A stretch of 64,000 bases of DNA from Daejeonella sp. (lineage in GTDB: Bacteria > Bacteroidota > Bacteroidia > Sphingobacteriales > Sphingobacteriaceae), in contig NZ_JAUXXZ010000031.1 of NCBI RefSeq assembly GCF_030684675.1, positions 1-64,000 on the forward strand. The letters run 5' to 3'. Positions within the stretch are counted from its first letter, which is position 1, and every line of letters starts with the position of its first letter. The translations under genes were made by a program, and so were the position numbers. The notes beneath the pieces were generated by a model. The model searched no databases. It had not been told where the DNA came from and saw only the letters and a program-made list of their open reading frames with translations. Below, piece by piece: positions 30,911 through 41,082 of the stretch.

Positions 30911-32176
30911 ATGAAACGCGTAGTATCACATCTTTCTTTTCAAGTATTGGTTTCTATTATTATCGGCGTCCTGGTTGGTTTGAATTATCCTGGCTTTGCC
31001 CCAACAGCAAAATTGATCAGCCAAACCTTTATCAATATGATAAGTATGCTCATAGCACCAATCATTTTTTTTACTATAGTACTTGGTATTGCTCAAATGG
31101 GTGATATGAAAAAGGTTGGAAGAGTTGGGGGCAAGGCACTTATTTATTTTGAACTTGTAACTACTTTAGCCATTGTTATTGGATTATTGGTAGCAAATAT
31201 ATTTCAGCCTGGAAAAGGATTTGATCTTTCGGCGGTAAATATAGATGGTTCGAAAATTAAGACTTATCAGGACAGTGCCGATAACATCAATTGGGGTGAC
31301 TTCTTATCTCATATTGTCACTAAAAATATTTTCGAGTCCTTCGCAAAAGGTGACATACTGCAAATATTGTTTTTTGCAGTACTTTTCGGGTTTGGTTTGA
31401 GCAGAATGGGCTCATCAGGAACCTCACTTATAAATACATTTGAAAAATTGTCTAAAGTGTTTTTTAATATCATGAAGGTAATCATGATGCTGGCACCCTT
31501 TGGTGCATTTGGCGGCATGGCATACACTATTGGAACTTATGGGCTGGAGACTTTATATCCATTGGGTAAATTAATGCTCGCTGTATATCTGACCATGGCT
31601 TTATTTATTTTTGGTGTTCTGAATCTCATCTGCTATGCATATAAATTTAGTTTATGGCAATATCTTAAATACATCCGTCAGGAAATAGTCATTGTATTGG
31701 GAACTTCTTCTTCGGAATCCGTTCTTCCCAGTATGATGCTGAAGATGGAAAGGCTGGGCTGCTCAAAATCAGTTGTCGGATTGGTTATTCCTACAGGCTA
31801 TTCTTTCAATCAGGACGGCACATCTATTTACCTTTCTATGGCTGTGATTTTTTTATCTCAGGTTTTTAATGTCAATCTCTCAATTGGACAACAAATTACA
31901 ATAATTGGTGTCTTAATGATTACCTCAAAAGGAGTGGCCGGCGTTACCGGAACAGGATTTATTGTATTGGCATCCTCATTGGCTGCTTTAAAAATTCTGC
32001 CCGTAGAAAGTATTGCAATACTATTAGGTGTAGATAGGTTCATGTCTGAAGCAAGATCTATCACGAATATGATCGGTAATGGAATAGCTGCAATTGTGAT
32101 AGCCAAAAGTGAAAATGAGTTCGATGAAAAGGAATACAATAAGAATATCAGATCAGAAATGGCTGACATAATTTAA
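30911..32176 (+). CDS. Dicarboxylate/amino acid:cation symporter (DAACS/DctA-GltP family)
   Basis: LGTSSSESVLPSMMLKMERLGCSKSVVGLVIPTGYSFNQDGTSIYLSMAVIFLSQ signature. Confidence 0.92.
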   Translation: MKRVVSHLSFQVLVSIIIGVLVGLNYPGFAPTAKLISQTFINMISMLIAPIIFFTIVLGIAQMGDMKKVGRVGGKALIYFELVTTLAIVIGLLVANIFQPGKGFDLSAVNIDGSKIKTYQDSADNINWGDFLSHIVTKNIFESFAKGDILQILFFAVLFGFGLSRMGSSGTSLINTFEKLSKVFFNIMKVIMMLAPFGAFGGMAYTIGTYGLETLYPLGKLMLAVYLTMALFIFGVLNLICYAYKFSLWQYLKYIRQEIVIVLGTSSSESVLPSMMLKMERLGCSKSVVGLVIPTGYSFNQDGTSIYLSMAVIFLSQVFNVNLSIGQQITIIGVLMITSKGVAGVTGTGFIVLASSLAALKILPVESIAILLGVDRFMSEARSITNMIGNGIAAIVIAKSENEFDEKEYNKNIRSEMADII

Positions 32177-32245
32177 CATTAGCAGGATTAAAGTTCTTTA
32201 ACAAACCAAGATTAATTGATAAATTAAATTTTAAAACAAATAAGC

Positions 32246-32719
32246 ATGAATAATTTAACTCCGGATGAAAATTTTGCTCAAATAGGTTTGAGCTTACCTC
32301 CAACCCCACAGCCTATTGGTGTTTATATTACTTTTCTCATTGTTGGTCAATTTCTATATGTTTCGGGTCATGGACCTATTCAAAATGACGGGACTCTTAC
32401 TAAGGGGAAAGTTGGGCAGGATCTGGATCTGGATGAGGGGAAATTGGCTGCTCAGCAGACAGGTCTCAATATTTTATCTACAATTAGGGCAAACATGGGC
32501 ACTTTCAATAAGATTAAGCGCGTGGTTAAGACCTTAGGAATGGTAAATTGTTTGCCGGATTTTGAAAAACATCCTTATGTAATAAATGGTTGTAGTGAGC
32601 TTTTTGCTAAAGTTTGGGGAACCGATAATGGAATAGGTGTTCGAAGTGCAGTTGGATTCAACTCTTTACCCAATAATAAGCCTGTTGAGATTGAAGTTAT
32701 CTTTGAACTAGAATCTTAA
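32246..32719 (+). CDS. RidA-family protein
   Basis: FLIVGQFLYVSGHGPIQNDG…GIGVRSAVGFNSLPNNKPVEIEVIFEL pattern. Confidence 0.8.
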   Translation: MNNLTPDENFAQIGLSLPPTPQPIGVYITFLIVGQFLYVSGHGPIQNDGTLTKGKVGQDLDLDEGKLAAQQTGLNILSTIRANMGTFNKIKRVVKTLGMVNCLPDFEKHPYVINGCSELFAKVWGTDNGIGVRSAVGFNSLPNNKPVEIEVIFELES

Positions 32720-32884
32720 TTTAAAAGGACCTTTGTTGCCTTAATTTCGTAATCAATTGTCTGCCAGTTATCTTATTGGTCATAGTTAACTAATTTATTG
32801 GAATGGATTCCTTATTAATGAATTAGCTCTGGTTAAAGTTTATTTTTACAGAATATATAATGATATTGTTTGTAAAAATTACAT

Positions 32885-33868
32885 ATGCCACAATTTAGAC
32901 AGCCCCGACTTTCAAAACAAGCCAAAAATCACTTTCAAAAAGTAAAGGATCTGATTAAGTACTGCTCTTATGACCAACCTTATGACAGTAGTGATGTTAT
33001 TTGGCTTTATGGTCAAAAGCGCGGCCTGGTTGATTTGTTAAATACGTATAAAATCCCCGCAATTTACCATGCTGATATTGCTGCCAATTTGGTTTGTAAA
33101 AGTTGTGGAAATAATGAATTTAATTTAAAATCTTTTGTTGGAACAGAAGATGACAAAAACAATCAAATTCATGTGAAACTAGTTGAGGCGGACAGAAAAT
33201 TCAAAAAGAAGATTATTGATCTCCAGGAATATATTAAATTTTACCCCTCATTGGTTTTGGATAACCCTCTCGCCAGAAAAATTCAAAAGGAAATTGAAAG
33301 TCAGACCTTGCCAATCTGCATTTTAGATAATTTTTATTGTTTTAGAAGTAGAATTGTTGGAGACGCAAAAGTCTTTAATAGTGTAGATTTAGGGGCTCCA
33401 GAGGTTGGAATAGCAAGAATAGGCAGATATAATCATCCAGGTCAAAGTGTGCTGTATGTTTCAGAAAGTCGTGATTGTTCTGTTGCAGAAATATTGGATG
33501 ATTATCATCAGCCAGCCTTAATATGGGTTCAGAAATACCATATTGATGGGATTGACAATATACTCGATCTTAAAATTGATTGGGGAGGATTTTTAAATTT
33601 CGAAAGTATCTTATTTACTGCTCTGCTTAATAATAATGTGTTAGAACGTAGGATGTCAAGAGATAATTCGACCTGGAAACCTGGCTACCTGCTGACCAAT
33701 TTTATTGCAGATTGTGCTAAAAAAGCAAAATACAACGGCATAAGATACAACTCCAGTAAATACAGTGATTCAAATATTGTCTTATTCGATCCTAAACATA
33801 AATCAATAGAGGCCGTAGATAAACCGGATATATTTATTCACGATCCCAAACCACCTGTAGTATCCTGA
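32885..33868 (+). CDS. RES-domain protein with N-terminal extension containing CxxC
   Basis: FYCFRSRIVGDAKVF, HPGQSVLYVSESRDCSVAEIL, YNSSKYSDSNIVLFDP = RES-like Arg/Glu/Ser blocks; LVCKSCG upstream. Confidence 0.7.
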   Translation: MPQFRQPRLSKQAKNHFQKVKDLIKYCSYDQPYDSSDVIWLYGQKRGLVDLLNTYKIPAIYHADIAANLVCKSCGNNEFNLKSFVGTEDDKNNQIHVKLVEADRKFKKKIIDLQEYIKFYPSLVLDNPLARKIQKEIESQTLPICILDNFYCFRSRIVGDAKVFNSVDLGAPEVGIARIGRYNHPGQSVLYVSESRDCSVAEILDDYHQPALIWVQKYHIDGIDNILDLKIDWGGFLNFESILFTALLNNNVLERRMSRDNSTWKPGYLLTNFIADCAKKAKYNGIRYNSSKYSDSNIVLFDPKHKSIEAVDKPDIFIHDPKPPVVS

Positions 33869-34186
33869 TTTTAGAAAAATGAATCCGCTGATCAAAACCA
33901 ATATCAATTTTCGATTTAATTTTGTTTTAAAGTCAATGCTCAACTAGGTTAACATAGATACCAGTATTATTAGTAGATACCCTAAATCTTAATTCGGTTT
34001 AATATCAATACCTCGATATTTTTGATTCAGATAGAGTTTTATTTGCATCAGCCTGTCCATGGGTATTGAGAATCATGGTCATCCATACTTGGGCAACTAT
34101 TATGAAAATCCTGGTTTTTAACAGGTCACCTAAAATTCAAAAAAATTATTTTATTTAAAAGCCTTAAATTTTTATAATATTTAACT

Positions 34187-35278
34187 ATGCATCTCTCCTC
34201 GCGATTCATTTGTCTTCTTTTTTTGCTCCTGTTTTACGCGGGTTTTTCAAATGCCCAGAATAAGCGAAAATTTAAGATCTTTCAGTTTCCTGCAAATATG
34301 ATCCCAAGTATTGATGGTAAAGCTGAAGATTGGAAAATGGTTGATGCTTCTTACAATATTGGTATAGATCAATTATGGGATGACAGGGATGATAGTATCC
34401 GGCATCGATTTGCTGATCCTAAAAACCTCGACGTTAATGTAAAGGTTGGTTGGGTTAAAGGCATGAACAGACTGTATTTTCTCTATGAAGCCTATGATAA
34501 TTACTGGGACTTTTCACTAAAAGATTTACATAATGATATATTCGAGGTGGTGGTAGACGGTGATCAGTCTGGTGGACCATTTATCAGTTCTTTTCATCCG
34601 AATAAAGTACTGAATCAAATGGATACCTATTTTTCATACCATGGTGTACATGCTCAGAACTATCATATTTTCACACCGGCTAAAGAAAAAGATTGGGCAA
34701 TGGTTTGGGGAAGCCAACCCTGGATTAAAGATTTACCCTATGCCAATGCTGCCTATAATTACAATTTCAAACCAGGTGAGTCAGGACGCTTGACTCTTGA
34801 GTTTTGGATTACCCCTTTTGATTATGCCGGACCAGAAGGTGTTAGCAGAGCGGTTGAATCAGTTTTAACAGAGAATAAAGAAATTGGCCTTGGCTGGGCA
34901 GTGCTTGATTATGACGATGTAAAGGTACCCAGGTACAATGGATTTTGGAATCTCAGTAAAGTGAGGGAGATGTATGGTAATGCATCTTACTTGCTTCCAT
35001 TTCGTTTAATGCCTTTAGAGAAAAAGTATCAGAAGCCAATAGATGCTAAATGGTCATTTGTTATTACAGATATGAATCGTCGGATGGTTTCTTTTACTGA
35101 TGAGTCGTATGGTGAAATTTCGTCATGGAATTGGGATTTTGGTGATGGTGAGAGCTCAGATCAACAACACCCCGTGCATTTTTATTCAAAACCCGGGCTC
35201 TTCGTGGTGACTTTATCAATCAATGGTCCGGCTGGTACTTCACGTTTATCAAAAGTCTGGGATGTAGCCATTAAATAA
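34187..35278 (+). CDS. Secreted protein with CBM9/DOMON-like N-terminal region and C-terminal PKD domain
   Basis: Signal peptide; SIDGKAEDWKMVDASYNIG; SSWNWDFGDGESSDQQHPVHFYSKPGLFVVTLSI. Confidence 0.7.
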   Translation: MHLSSRFICLLFLLLFYAGFSNAQNKRKFKIFQFPANMIPSIDGKAEDWKMVDASYNIGIDQLWDDRDDSIRHRFADPKNLDVNVKVGWVKGMNRLYFLYEAYDNYWDFSLKDLHNDIFEVVVDGDQSGGPFISSFHPNKVLNQMDTYFSYHGVHAQNYHIFTPAKEKDWAMVWGSQPWIKDLPYANAAYNYNFKPGESGRLTLEFWITPFDYAGPEGVSRAVESVLTENKEIGLGWAVLDYDDVKVPRYNGFWNLSKVREMYGNASYLLPFRLMPLEKKYQKPIDAKWSFVITDMNRRMVSFTDESYGEISSWNWDFGDGESSDQQHPVHFYSKPGLFVVTLSINGPAGTSRLSKVWDVAIK

Positions 35279-35439
35279 ATTAATATTATACCTGTTCGAT
35301 CATTATGCAGTAATAATCTGGTTAACAGGCTTTTTTCAGAAATTATGTTCATGATTTCGTAAAATAACATTAGTTGTTGATCAGAATTTAATGAATTTTT
35401 ATTCTTTATACAATGAAGCATTGTAGTCGCCATATAAAA

Positions 35440-37620
35440 ATGATCAATCTGAAACAATTCTCTCTTTCCTTCATCATTATTCTTACTCTCTTTTGTGTTT
35501 CCTGTAACGATGCTAACCATAAAAGCGAATGGGATGTTTACGGTGGAAGCAAGGAACGTATTCAGTATTCAGAGCTTGATGTAATAGATACTTCCAATGT
35601 GGCTAATTTACAACTGGCCTGGATTTACCATACTAAAGATGCAGAACCAGGCAGTCAGATTCAGGCAAACCCGCTCATCGTTGATGGAGTACTTTATGGC
35701 GTTTCAGCTAAATTAAAGCTGTTCGCTGCGGATGCATTGACTGGTAAGGAAAAATGGGTATTTAATCCAGTCGATTCAATGATGGTGGATATTCAGGGCA
35801 GACAAAGTTATGGAATGAATGCCTGCCGCGGGATTGCACTTTATAAAGGTAAAAACAAAGAACATCTGCTTTATTATACTGTAGGTTCTTCCTTATTCTG
35901 CATAAACAGTGCCACAGGTAAACCGGTACTTTCTTTTGGGAATAAGGGTCGAATCCCACTTCACGATGGCCTTGACCTGGACAGGGATTTATCAAATTTA
36001 AGAGTCACAGCAACTTCACCGGGAGTAATTTATAAGGATCTTATCATCATCGGAACCAGTTTGTCGGAGGAAGAGGAATCTGCTCCGGGTCATATCAGGG
36101 CATATGATGTTCATACAGGTAAATTGAAATGGATGTTTAGGACAATCCCTGAACCAGGTGATGTTGGATATGATTCCTGGGAAGACCCTGAGGCTCATAA
36201 ATATGTAGGAGGGGCAAATGCCTGGGGCGGACTTAGTTTAGATGAAAAGAGAGGAATGGTTTTTGCCTCAACCGGGGCAGCTGTGCCTGATTTTTATGGA
36301 GGTAAAAGAAAAGGGGACAATCTTTTCTCGAATAGTGTTCTCGCACTCGATGCAGAAACCGGAAAATATATCTGGCATTTTCAGGCTGTTCATCATGATC
36401 TTTGGGATTATGACTTTCCTACATCTCCGATTCTGGTTTCAATAAAAAAAGGTGGCAAAAATATCGATGCCGTAGTACAGGTTAGTAAACAGGGTTTTAT
36501 TTACATGCTTGACAGGGAGACAGGTAAGTCTGTGCATCCGATTCTGGAAAAGCCAGTGCCTGCATCAGATCTTACCGGTGAGCAAACCTCTCCAACCCAG
36601 CCCTTCCCAACAGTGCTTCCTCCTTTTGTGAGACAGGAATTCAAAGAATCTGATCTTAATAATATTATACCTGACTCTTCTTATCAGGATCTGAAAAAGA
36701 GGTTTTTAAGCCATAAATCGGGTAAGATGTTTATTCCACCAAGTGTGGAGGGAACGCTCGTTCTACCCGGACTAACCGGTGGTGCAGAATGGGGCGGTCC
36801 TTCCTATGATCCTTCAAGCGGTTTGCTTTACATCAACGCTACTGAAATGCCCTGGGTTGTAACCATGATAGATACTTTGGTGGAAAAGCTTCCAAAATCC
36901 AATCAAACTAATTTACAGGCAGGTATAAGTATCTACGATAAGAGTTGCAAGGGTTGTCATGGTGCTGATCTTAAAGGTTCAGGTAATTTTCCTTCATTAA
37001 TCAATCTTCAAAAGAAGTATACTGAGGTCAAATTCAAAGATCTCGTATCGTCCGGACAAAGAATGATGCCAGCCTTCAAGCATTTTAGTGAAGAAGATAA
37101 AACCGCTCTGGCATCCTATTTATTGAATATTGAATCAAAACAAAAGATGATTTTTACTCAGGTAACTAAGTTAAGTCATCCTTTCTATCGTTCGCCTTAT
37201 CGTTTTGGTGGATATAAACAGTTTTTGACTAAAGAAGGTTATCCGGGAATTAAGCCACCATGGGGTACTTTAAGCGCCATAGAGCTTAGCACCGGCCGCT
37301 TAGTTTGGAAAAACACATTGGGTGACTACCCTGAATTAAAGGCGAAAGGTATTCATTCCGGTACAGAGAATTGGGGAGGGTCGGTGGTAACTGCGGGCGG
37401 ACTGGTATTTATCGCTGCTGCAAGGGATGAGAAATTCAGGGCATTCAATAAAGCCACAGGTAAACTCTTATTTGAAACGAATTTGCCTGCAGCAGGATAT
37501 GCAACGCCATCTGTTTATAGTGTGAATGGTAAACAATTTGTGGTAATCGCATGCGGTGGAGGAAGAATGAGAACTAAATCGGCTGATACGTATGTTGCTT
37601 TCTCGCTTCCCGATAAATAA
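35440..37620 (+). CDS. PQQ-dependent dehydrogenase lipoprotein with internal cytochrome c motif
   Basis: Lipobox LFCVSCND; repeated propeller motifs (ALDAETGKYIWHFQ, AIELSTGRLVWKN); KSCKGCHG haem-binding motif. Start at 35440 preferred over 35413. Confidence 0.82.
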   Translation: MINLKQFSLSFIIILTLFCVSCNDANHKSEWDVYGGSKERIQYSELDVIDTSNVANLQLAWIYHTKDAEPGSQIQANPLIVDGVLYGVSAKLKLFAADALTGKEKWVFNPVDSMMVDIQGRQSYGMNACRGIALYKGKNKEHLLYYTVGSSLFCINSATGKPVLSFGNKGRIPLHDGLDLDRDLSNLRVTATSPGVIYKDLIIIGTSLSEEEESAPGHIRAYDVHTGKLKWMFRTIPEPGDVGYDSWEDPEAHKYVGGANAWGGLSLDEKRGMVFASTGAAVPDFYGGKRKGDNLFSNSVLALDAETGKYIWHFQAVHHDLWDYDFPTSPILVSIKKGGKNIDAVVQVSKQGFIYMLDRETGKSVHPILEKPVPASDLTGEQTSPTQPFPTVLPPFVRQEFKESDLNNIIPDSSYQDLKKRFLSHKSGKMFIPPSVEGTLVLPGLTGGAEWGGPSYDPSSGLLYINATEMPWVVTMIDTLVEKLPKSNQTNLQAGISIYDKSCKGCHGADLKGSGNFPSLINLQKKYTEVKFKDLVSSGQRMMPAFKHFSEEDKTALASYLLNIESKQKMIFTQVTKLSHPFYRSPYRFGGYKQFLTKEGYPGIKPPWGTLSAIELSTGRLVWKNTLGDYPELKAKGIHSGTENWGGSVVTAGGLVFIAAARDEKFRAFNKATGKLLFETNLPAAGYATPSVYSVNGKQFVVIACGGGRMRTKSADTYVAFSLPDK

Positions 37621-37663
37621 AAATATCTGAATAGAAAAATTTCAATTCTTAAAAAAAAACAAA

Positions 37664-38953
37664 ATGGAAAGATCAACCTTTTTAAAATCTCTGGCTGGAG
37701 TGGGTGTGGGTACTTTGGGACTCAGTGCCTTAAGTTCATGTAAAACCGGAGACACTGCTTCCTCTGTTAATCCGGATGTGATGCCTGCCCATATATCGGG
37801 AGCTGCATTGGATTTCAGTAAGATCAGGGAAGATTTCCCCCGCACCAGGGAGGAAGTCTATATGGATAATGCATCAACCCACCCAATTAATATTTATACG
37901 GCTGCAGCTTTGCATCGCTATGCTGAATGGGCTAAGAATGATGTGGGTGAGCCCTGGTGGCCAAAATGGTCAGAGACCCGTCAGGAATGTAAGGATAGCT
38001 TTGCGAAACTGATTAATGCAGATCCGGATGAAATCGCTTTTGCAAGGACTACTGTCGAAGCCGAGAATAATATACTGAATGGGATGGATTTAAAAGGGGG
38101 TAATGTTGTGACAACAGATCTTCATTATGCGCCAAGTTTATATGGTTACAAGATGCGTGAGCAACGAGAGGGACTGGAATTGAGAATCATTAAACATAAT
38201 GACTGGAAGTTTGATGTGAAGGATTTTGAAGGTGTGATCGATAAGAACACCAAATTAGTGGCTATCACGCTCGTTTCAAATGTGAATGGTTTTCTGATTA
38301 AAGACGTTCGGGCAATTGCTGATCTGGCTCATGCCAATGGAGCATTGCTTTATGTGGATATTATTCAGGGTGTAGGTGCTGTGCCGGTGGATGTAAAAGC
38401 CATGGGAATTGATATGGCTGCCTGTTCTACCTTCAAATGGTTGATGGGTAGTAAAGGTTTTGGGTTTATGTACGTCCGTAAAGATTTGCAGGACACCCGG
38501 GTTCTACCAACGCAACACCATGGAAGCTTAAATTTCAATTATGGCGAATGGACAGATAACCCGGATTCAGCATTGGGCGAATTTGATTTCAAACCTACTA
38601 CAGGTCCGGCAATGTATGAGGTTAGCTACCCCTCTTATGAAGGAGTATCCTGTGCCATCACCTCGATGAAATATATACACACTTTAGGGGTTGAAAATAT
38701 CCGGAACCATGTTCGTACCCTAACAAGCCGTCTGGCAATAGAAATGCCAAAGATTGGTTATCCTATGATCACACCTGAGGGCAATGAAAGTCCAATTATT
38801 GTTTTCAAAGCTAAAGATCCGGATGAGGCAATGAAAAAGCTTCGTGCAGCCAAGATTAATGTGGCCATGCGTTTTGGAAATAAATTAAGACTCTCTCCAT
38901 CAATTTATAACAATCAAGCGGATATCGATCGTATTTTGGATACACTTTCCTAA
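37664..38953 (+). CDS. Class-V aminotransferase/isopenicillin-N-epimerase-like PLP enzyme with lipoprotein or Tat-like signal
   Basis: MERSTFLKSLAGVGVGTLGLSALSSC signal; DMAACSTFKWLMGSKGFGFMYVRK Lys region. Confidence 0.8.
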   Translation: MERSTFLKSLAGVGVGTLGLSALSSCKTGDTASSVNPDVMPAHISGAALDFSKIREDFPRTREEVYMDNASTHPINIYTAAALHRYAEWAKNDVGEPWWPKWSETRQECKDSFAKLINADPDEIAFARTTVEAENNILNGMDLKGGNVVTTDLHYAPSLYGYKMREQREGLELRIIKHNDWKFDVKDFEGVIDKNTKLVAITLVSNVNGFLIKDVRAIADLAHANGALLYVDIIQGVGAVPVDVKAMGIDMAACSTFKWLMGSKGFGFMYVRKDLQDTRVLPTQHHGSLNFNYGEWTDNPDSALGEFDFKPTTGPAMYEVSYPSYEGVSCAITSMKYIHTLGVENIRNHVRTLTSRLAIEMPKIGYPMITPEGNESPIIVFKAKDPDEAMKKLRAAKINVAMRFGNKLRLSPSIYNNQADIDRILDTLS

Positions 38954-39000
38954 AACAGGTAGGCTGTTCATTAAGAGTGGGGAATTGAATTAAAGCAGGA

Positions 39001-39089
39001 TGTCATCCCGACACAGGAGGGAACTTAGCGATTATGGATTAAATTTCGACTCCAATAAGCGAAGTTCCTTCACTTCGTTCTGGATGACA
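39001..39089. repeat. ~89-bp nested palindromic element (TGTCATCC…GGATGACA with GGAACTT…AAGTTCC inside)
   Basis: Two nested inverted repeats at 39001-39008/39082-39089 and 39020-39026/39062-39068. Confidence 0.7.
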
Positions 39090-39492
39090 GGCTGGAAGGC
39101 TGCTCAGCAGGAAATATGTACTTGCCGCACTGTAATCTTGCAACCTGCCCTTCTGCAGTTAAGGGAAATCGATATTGAATTGACAATAAGTCATTTTTTA
39201 AAATAGGTTTACAAATTAAATTTCAGGTCAGAGTTTAGGGAATATAACGATAATTTTCGATGTGAAAATTGCCGTTTTTTTTGGTTGGTAGTCTTAGATA
39301 GGGGACTATCAAGATTTAATTCTGTTTTTAAATTGTGATTTTTACTTTTTATACAACCTCTTTAAACTATAGATTCATATTCTTGTTAAGAATGTAGTCT
39401 AAATTTCCCTTACTTACAGGATTTTAGCATCAATATTTAATTATCTTTGGTGGCTTGCATTCGAAAATGAATGTTTTATATAACTTGTCACA

Positions 39493-41082
39493 ATGAAAAA
39501 TTTCTCTGTAAATAGTATTCGCTATAAGTTTAAAGTAACACTTTTTACAGGTGTTGCTTTTTTTATACTTGCAAATTCAGAATTTGCATGGGCTCAGTCT
39601 CCAAATCCTGGTTCTAAACCCAATATTATCTTTCTTGCAATAGATGATTTGAACGATTGGATTAACCCACCCGGACTGGGAGGATTACCAGGATTAAAAA
39701 CTCCGAATTTCGATCGGTTGAGAAAAATGTCAATGTCTTTTACCAATGCACATATTCCATCGCCTGCCTGTGCACCTTCAAGGGTGTCTATCATGACAGG
39801 TGTTAGTCCGGCAAGATCTGGAGTTACGGGTTGGAAGCATCCTGACTGGCGAAAAGTCCCAGCACTGAGTACTTTGTTAACTATGGAACAATTTTTTAAG
39901 GAAAAAGGTTATAAAACCCTTGCGGGGGGTAAAATCTACCATACCTTATCTCCTCCAAGGTCAACAATAAATCAATCGGAAGGCAAAGGATGGGATTTTT
40001 ATTACCCTGGTTTAAGAATTCCGGTTCCGTTTCAGGTCAGAGCACCTGAGGAAATTATTTCTCCCAAAAATTTTAAAGGCAAACAGCCCGATTATTTTAC
40101 ATGGGGGCCAATTGCACTGGATGATGATTATATGGCCGATTTTCAAATCGCAGAATGGGCAAATTATGAGCTTAGCCAAAAACATGATAAGCCTTTGTTT
40201 TTAGCTGTCGGATTGACTAAACCTCATGATCCATGGGAGGTACCTCAAAAATATTTTGATATGTACCCACTTGCCAATGTGCCTGACCTGCCATTTAAGG
40301 AGGATGATTTAGAGGATTCATTTATCCACGGAAGAAGAGCACTCCATCGCTTTATCACTGATAATAATCAGCTTAAGAAAGTGTTGCAAGCCTACATGGC
40401 TACCATATCATTTACCGATGCAATGCTAGGGAAATTTTTGGATGGGATGGAAAAAACAGGTTACCTGAAAAATTCAATTATTGTAGTTTGGTCGGATCAT
40501 GGAATGCATATGGGCGAAAAGGAAAATTGGGAAAAATTTACGCTTTGGGAGCGTTCTACGAGAGCTCCTCTGTTTATTATGGCACCGGGGGTAACTAAAC
40601 CTGGCTCAACTACCCATGTTCCGGTTTCTATGATGGACATGTTTCCTACGCTTGCTGAACTGGCCGGCGAGAAAATTCCGGAATACTGTGATGGGGAAAG
40701 CTTAGTTCCAATGCTTAAACTGGAGAGATTTGATCATAAACCTGCATTTACAGCTTATTTTATGAATGAGCAGGGTGGCGCAAATTCTGGTGATGGATAC
40801 ACCATCCGCACCAATAAGTATCGTTATATCTATTATCCATTTATTAATCTGGAAGAACTTTATGATCATCAAGTTGATCCAAATGAATGGAATAATATAG
40901 CTTATAAAGCTTCCAGTAAATCAGTGATACAGGAACAAAGAAAACTCTTATTGGATCGGGTGCCGGGATTGTCATGGACTAATGCGGCACCTAAGGGATA
41001 TACCATCGGTAAGGATGGAAGTGTTAAGAAAGATGGCTATGTAAAAATAGCAGATCTTAAAGAGATGAAATGGGGACTTTAA
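39493..41082 (+). CDS. Secreted Cys-type sulfatase, iduronate-2-sulfatase-like
   Basis: Signal peptide; PNIIFLAIDDLNDW; sulfatase signature SPACAPSRVSIMTG; FFKEKGYKTLAGGKIYH. Confidence 0.88.
   Translation: MKNFSVNSIRYKFKVTLFTGVAFFILANSEFAWAQSPNPGSKPNIIFLAIDDLNDWINPPGLGGLPGLKTPNFDRLRKMSMSFTNAHIPSPACAPSRVSIMTGVSPARSGVTGWKHPDWRKVPALSTLLTMEQFFKEKGYKTLAGGKIYHTLSPPRSTINQSEGKGWDFYYPGLRIPVPFQVRAPEEIISPKNFKGKQPDYFTWGPIALDDDYMADFQIAEWANYELSQKHDKPLFLAVGLTKPHDPWEVPQKYFDMYPLANVPDLPFKEDDLEDSFIHGRRALHRFITDNNQLKKVLQAYMATISFTDAMLGKFLDGMEKTGYLKNSIIVVWSDHGMHMGEKENWEKFTLWERSTRAPLFIMAPGVTKPGSTTHVPVSMMDMFPTLAELAGEKIPEYCDGESLVPMLKLERFDHKPAFTAYFMNEQGGANSGDGYTIRTNKYRYIYYPFINLEELYDHQVDPNEWNNIAYKASSKSVIQEQRKLLLDRVPGLSWTNAAPKGYTIGKDGSVKKDGYVKIADLKEMKWGL

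Noticed and set aside
39000-39206. Plus-strand 68-aa ORF
   Set aside because: Mostly covered by a palindromic repeat element; no family hallmark.
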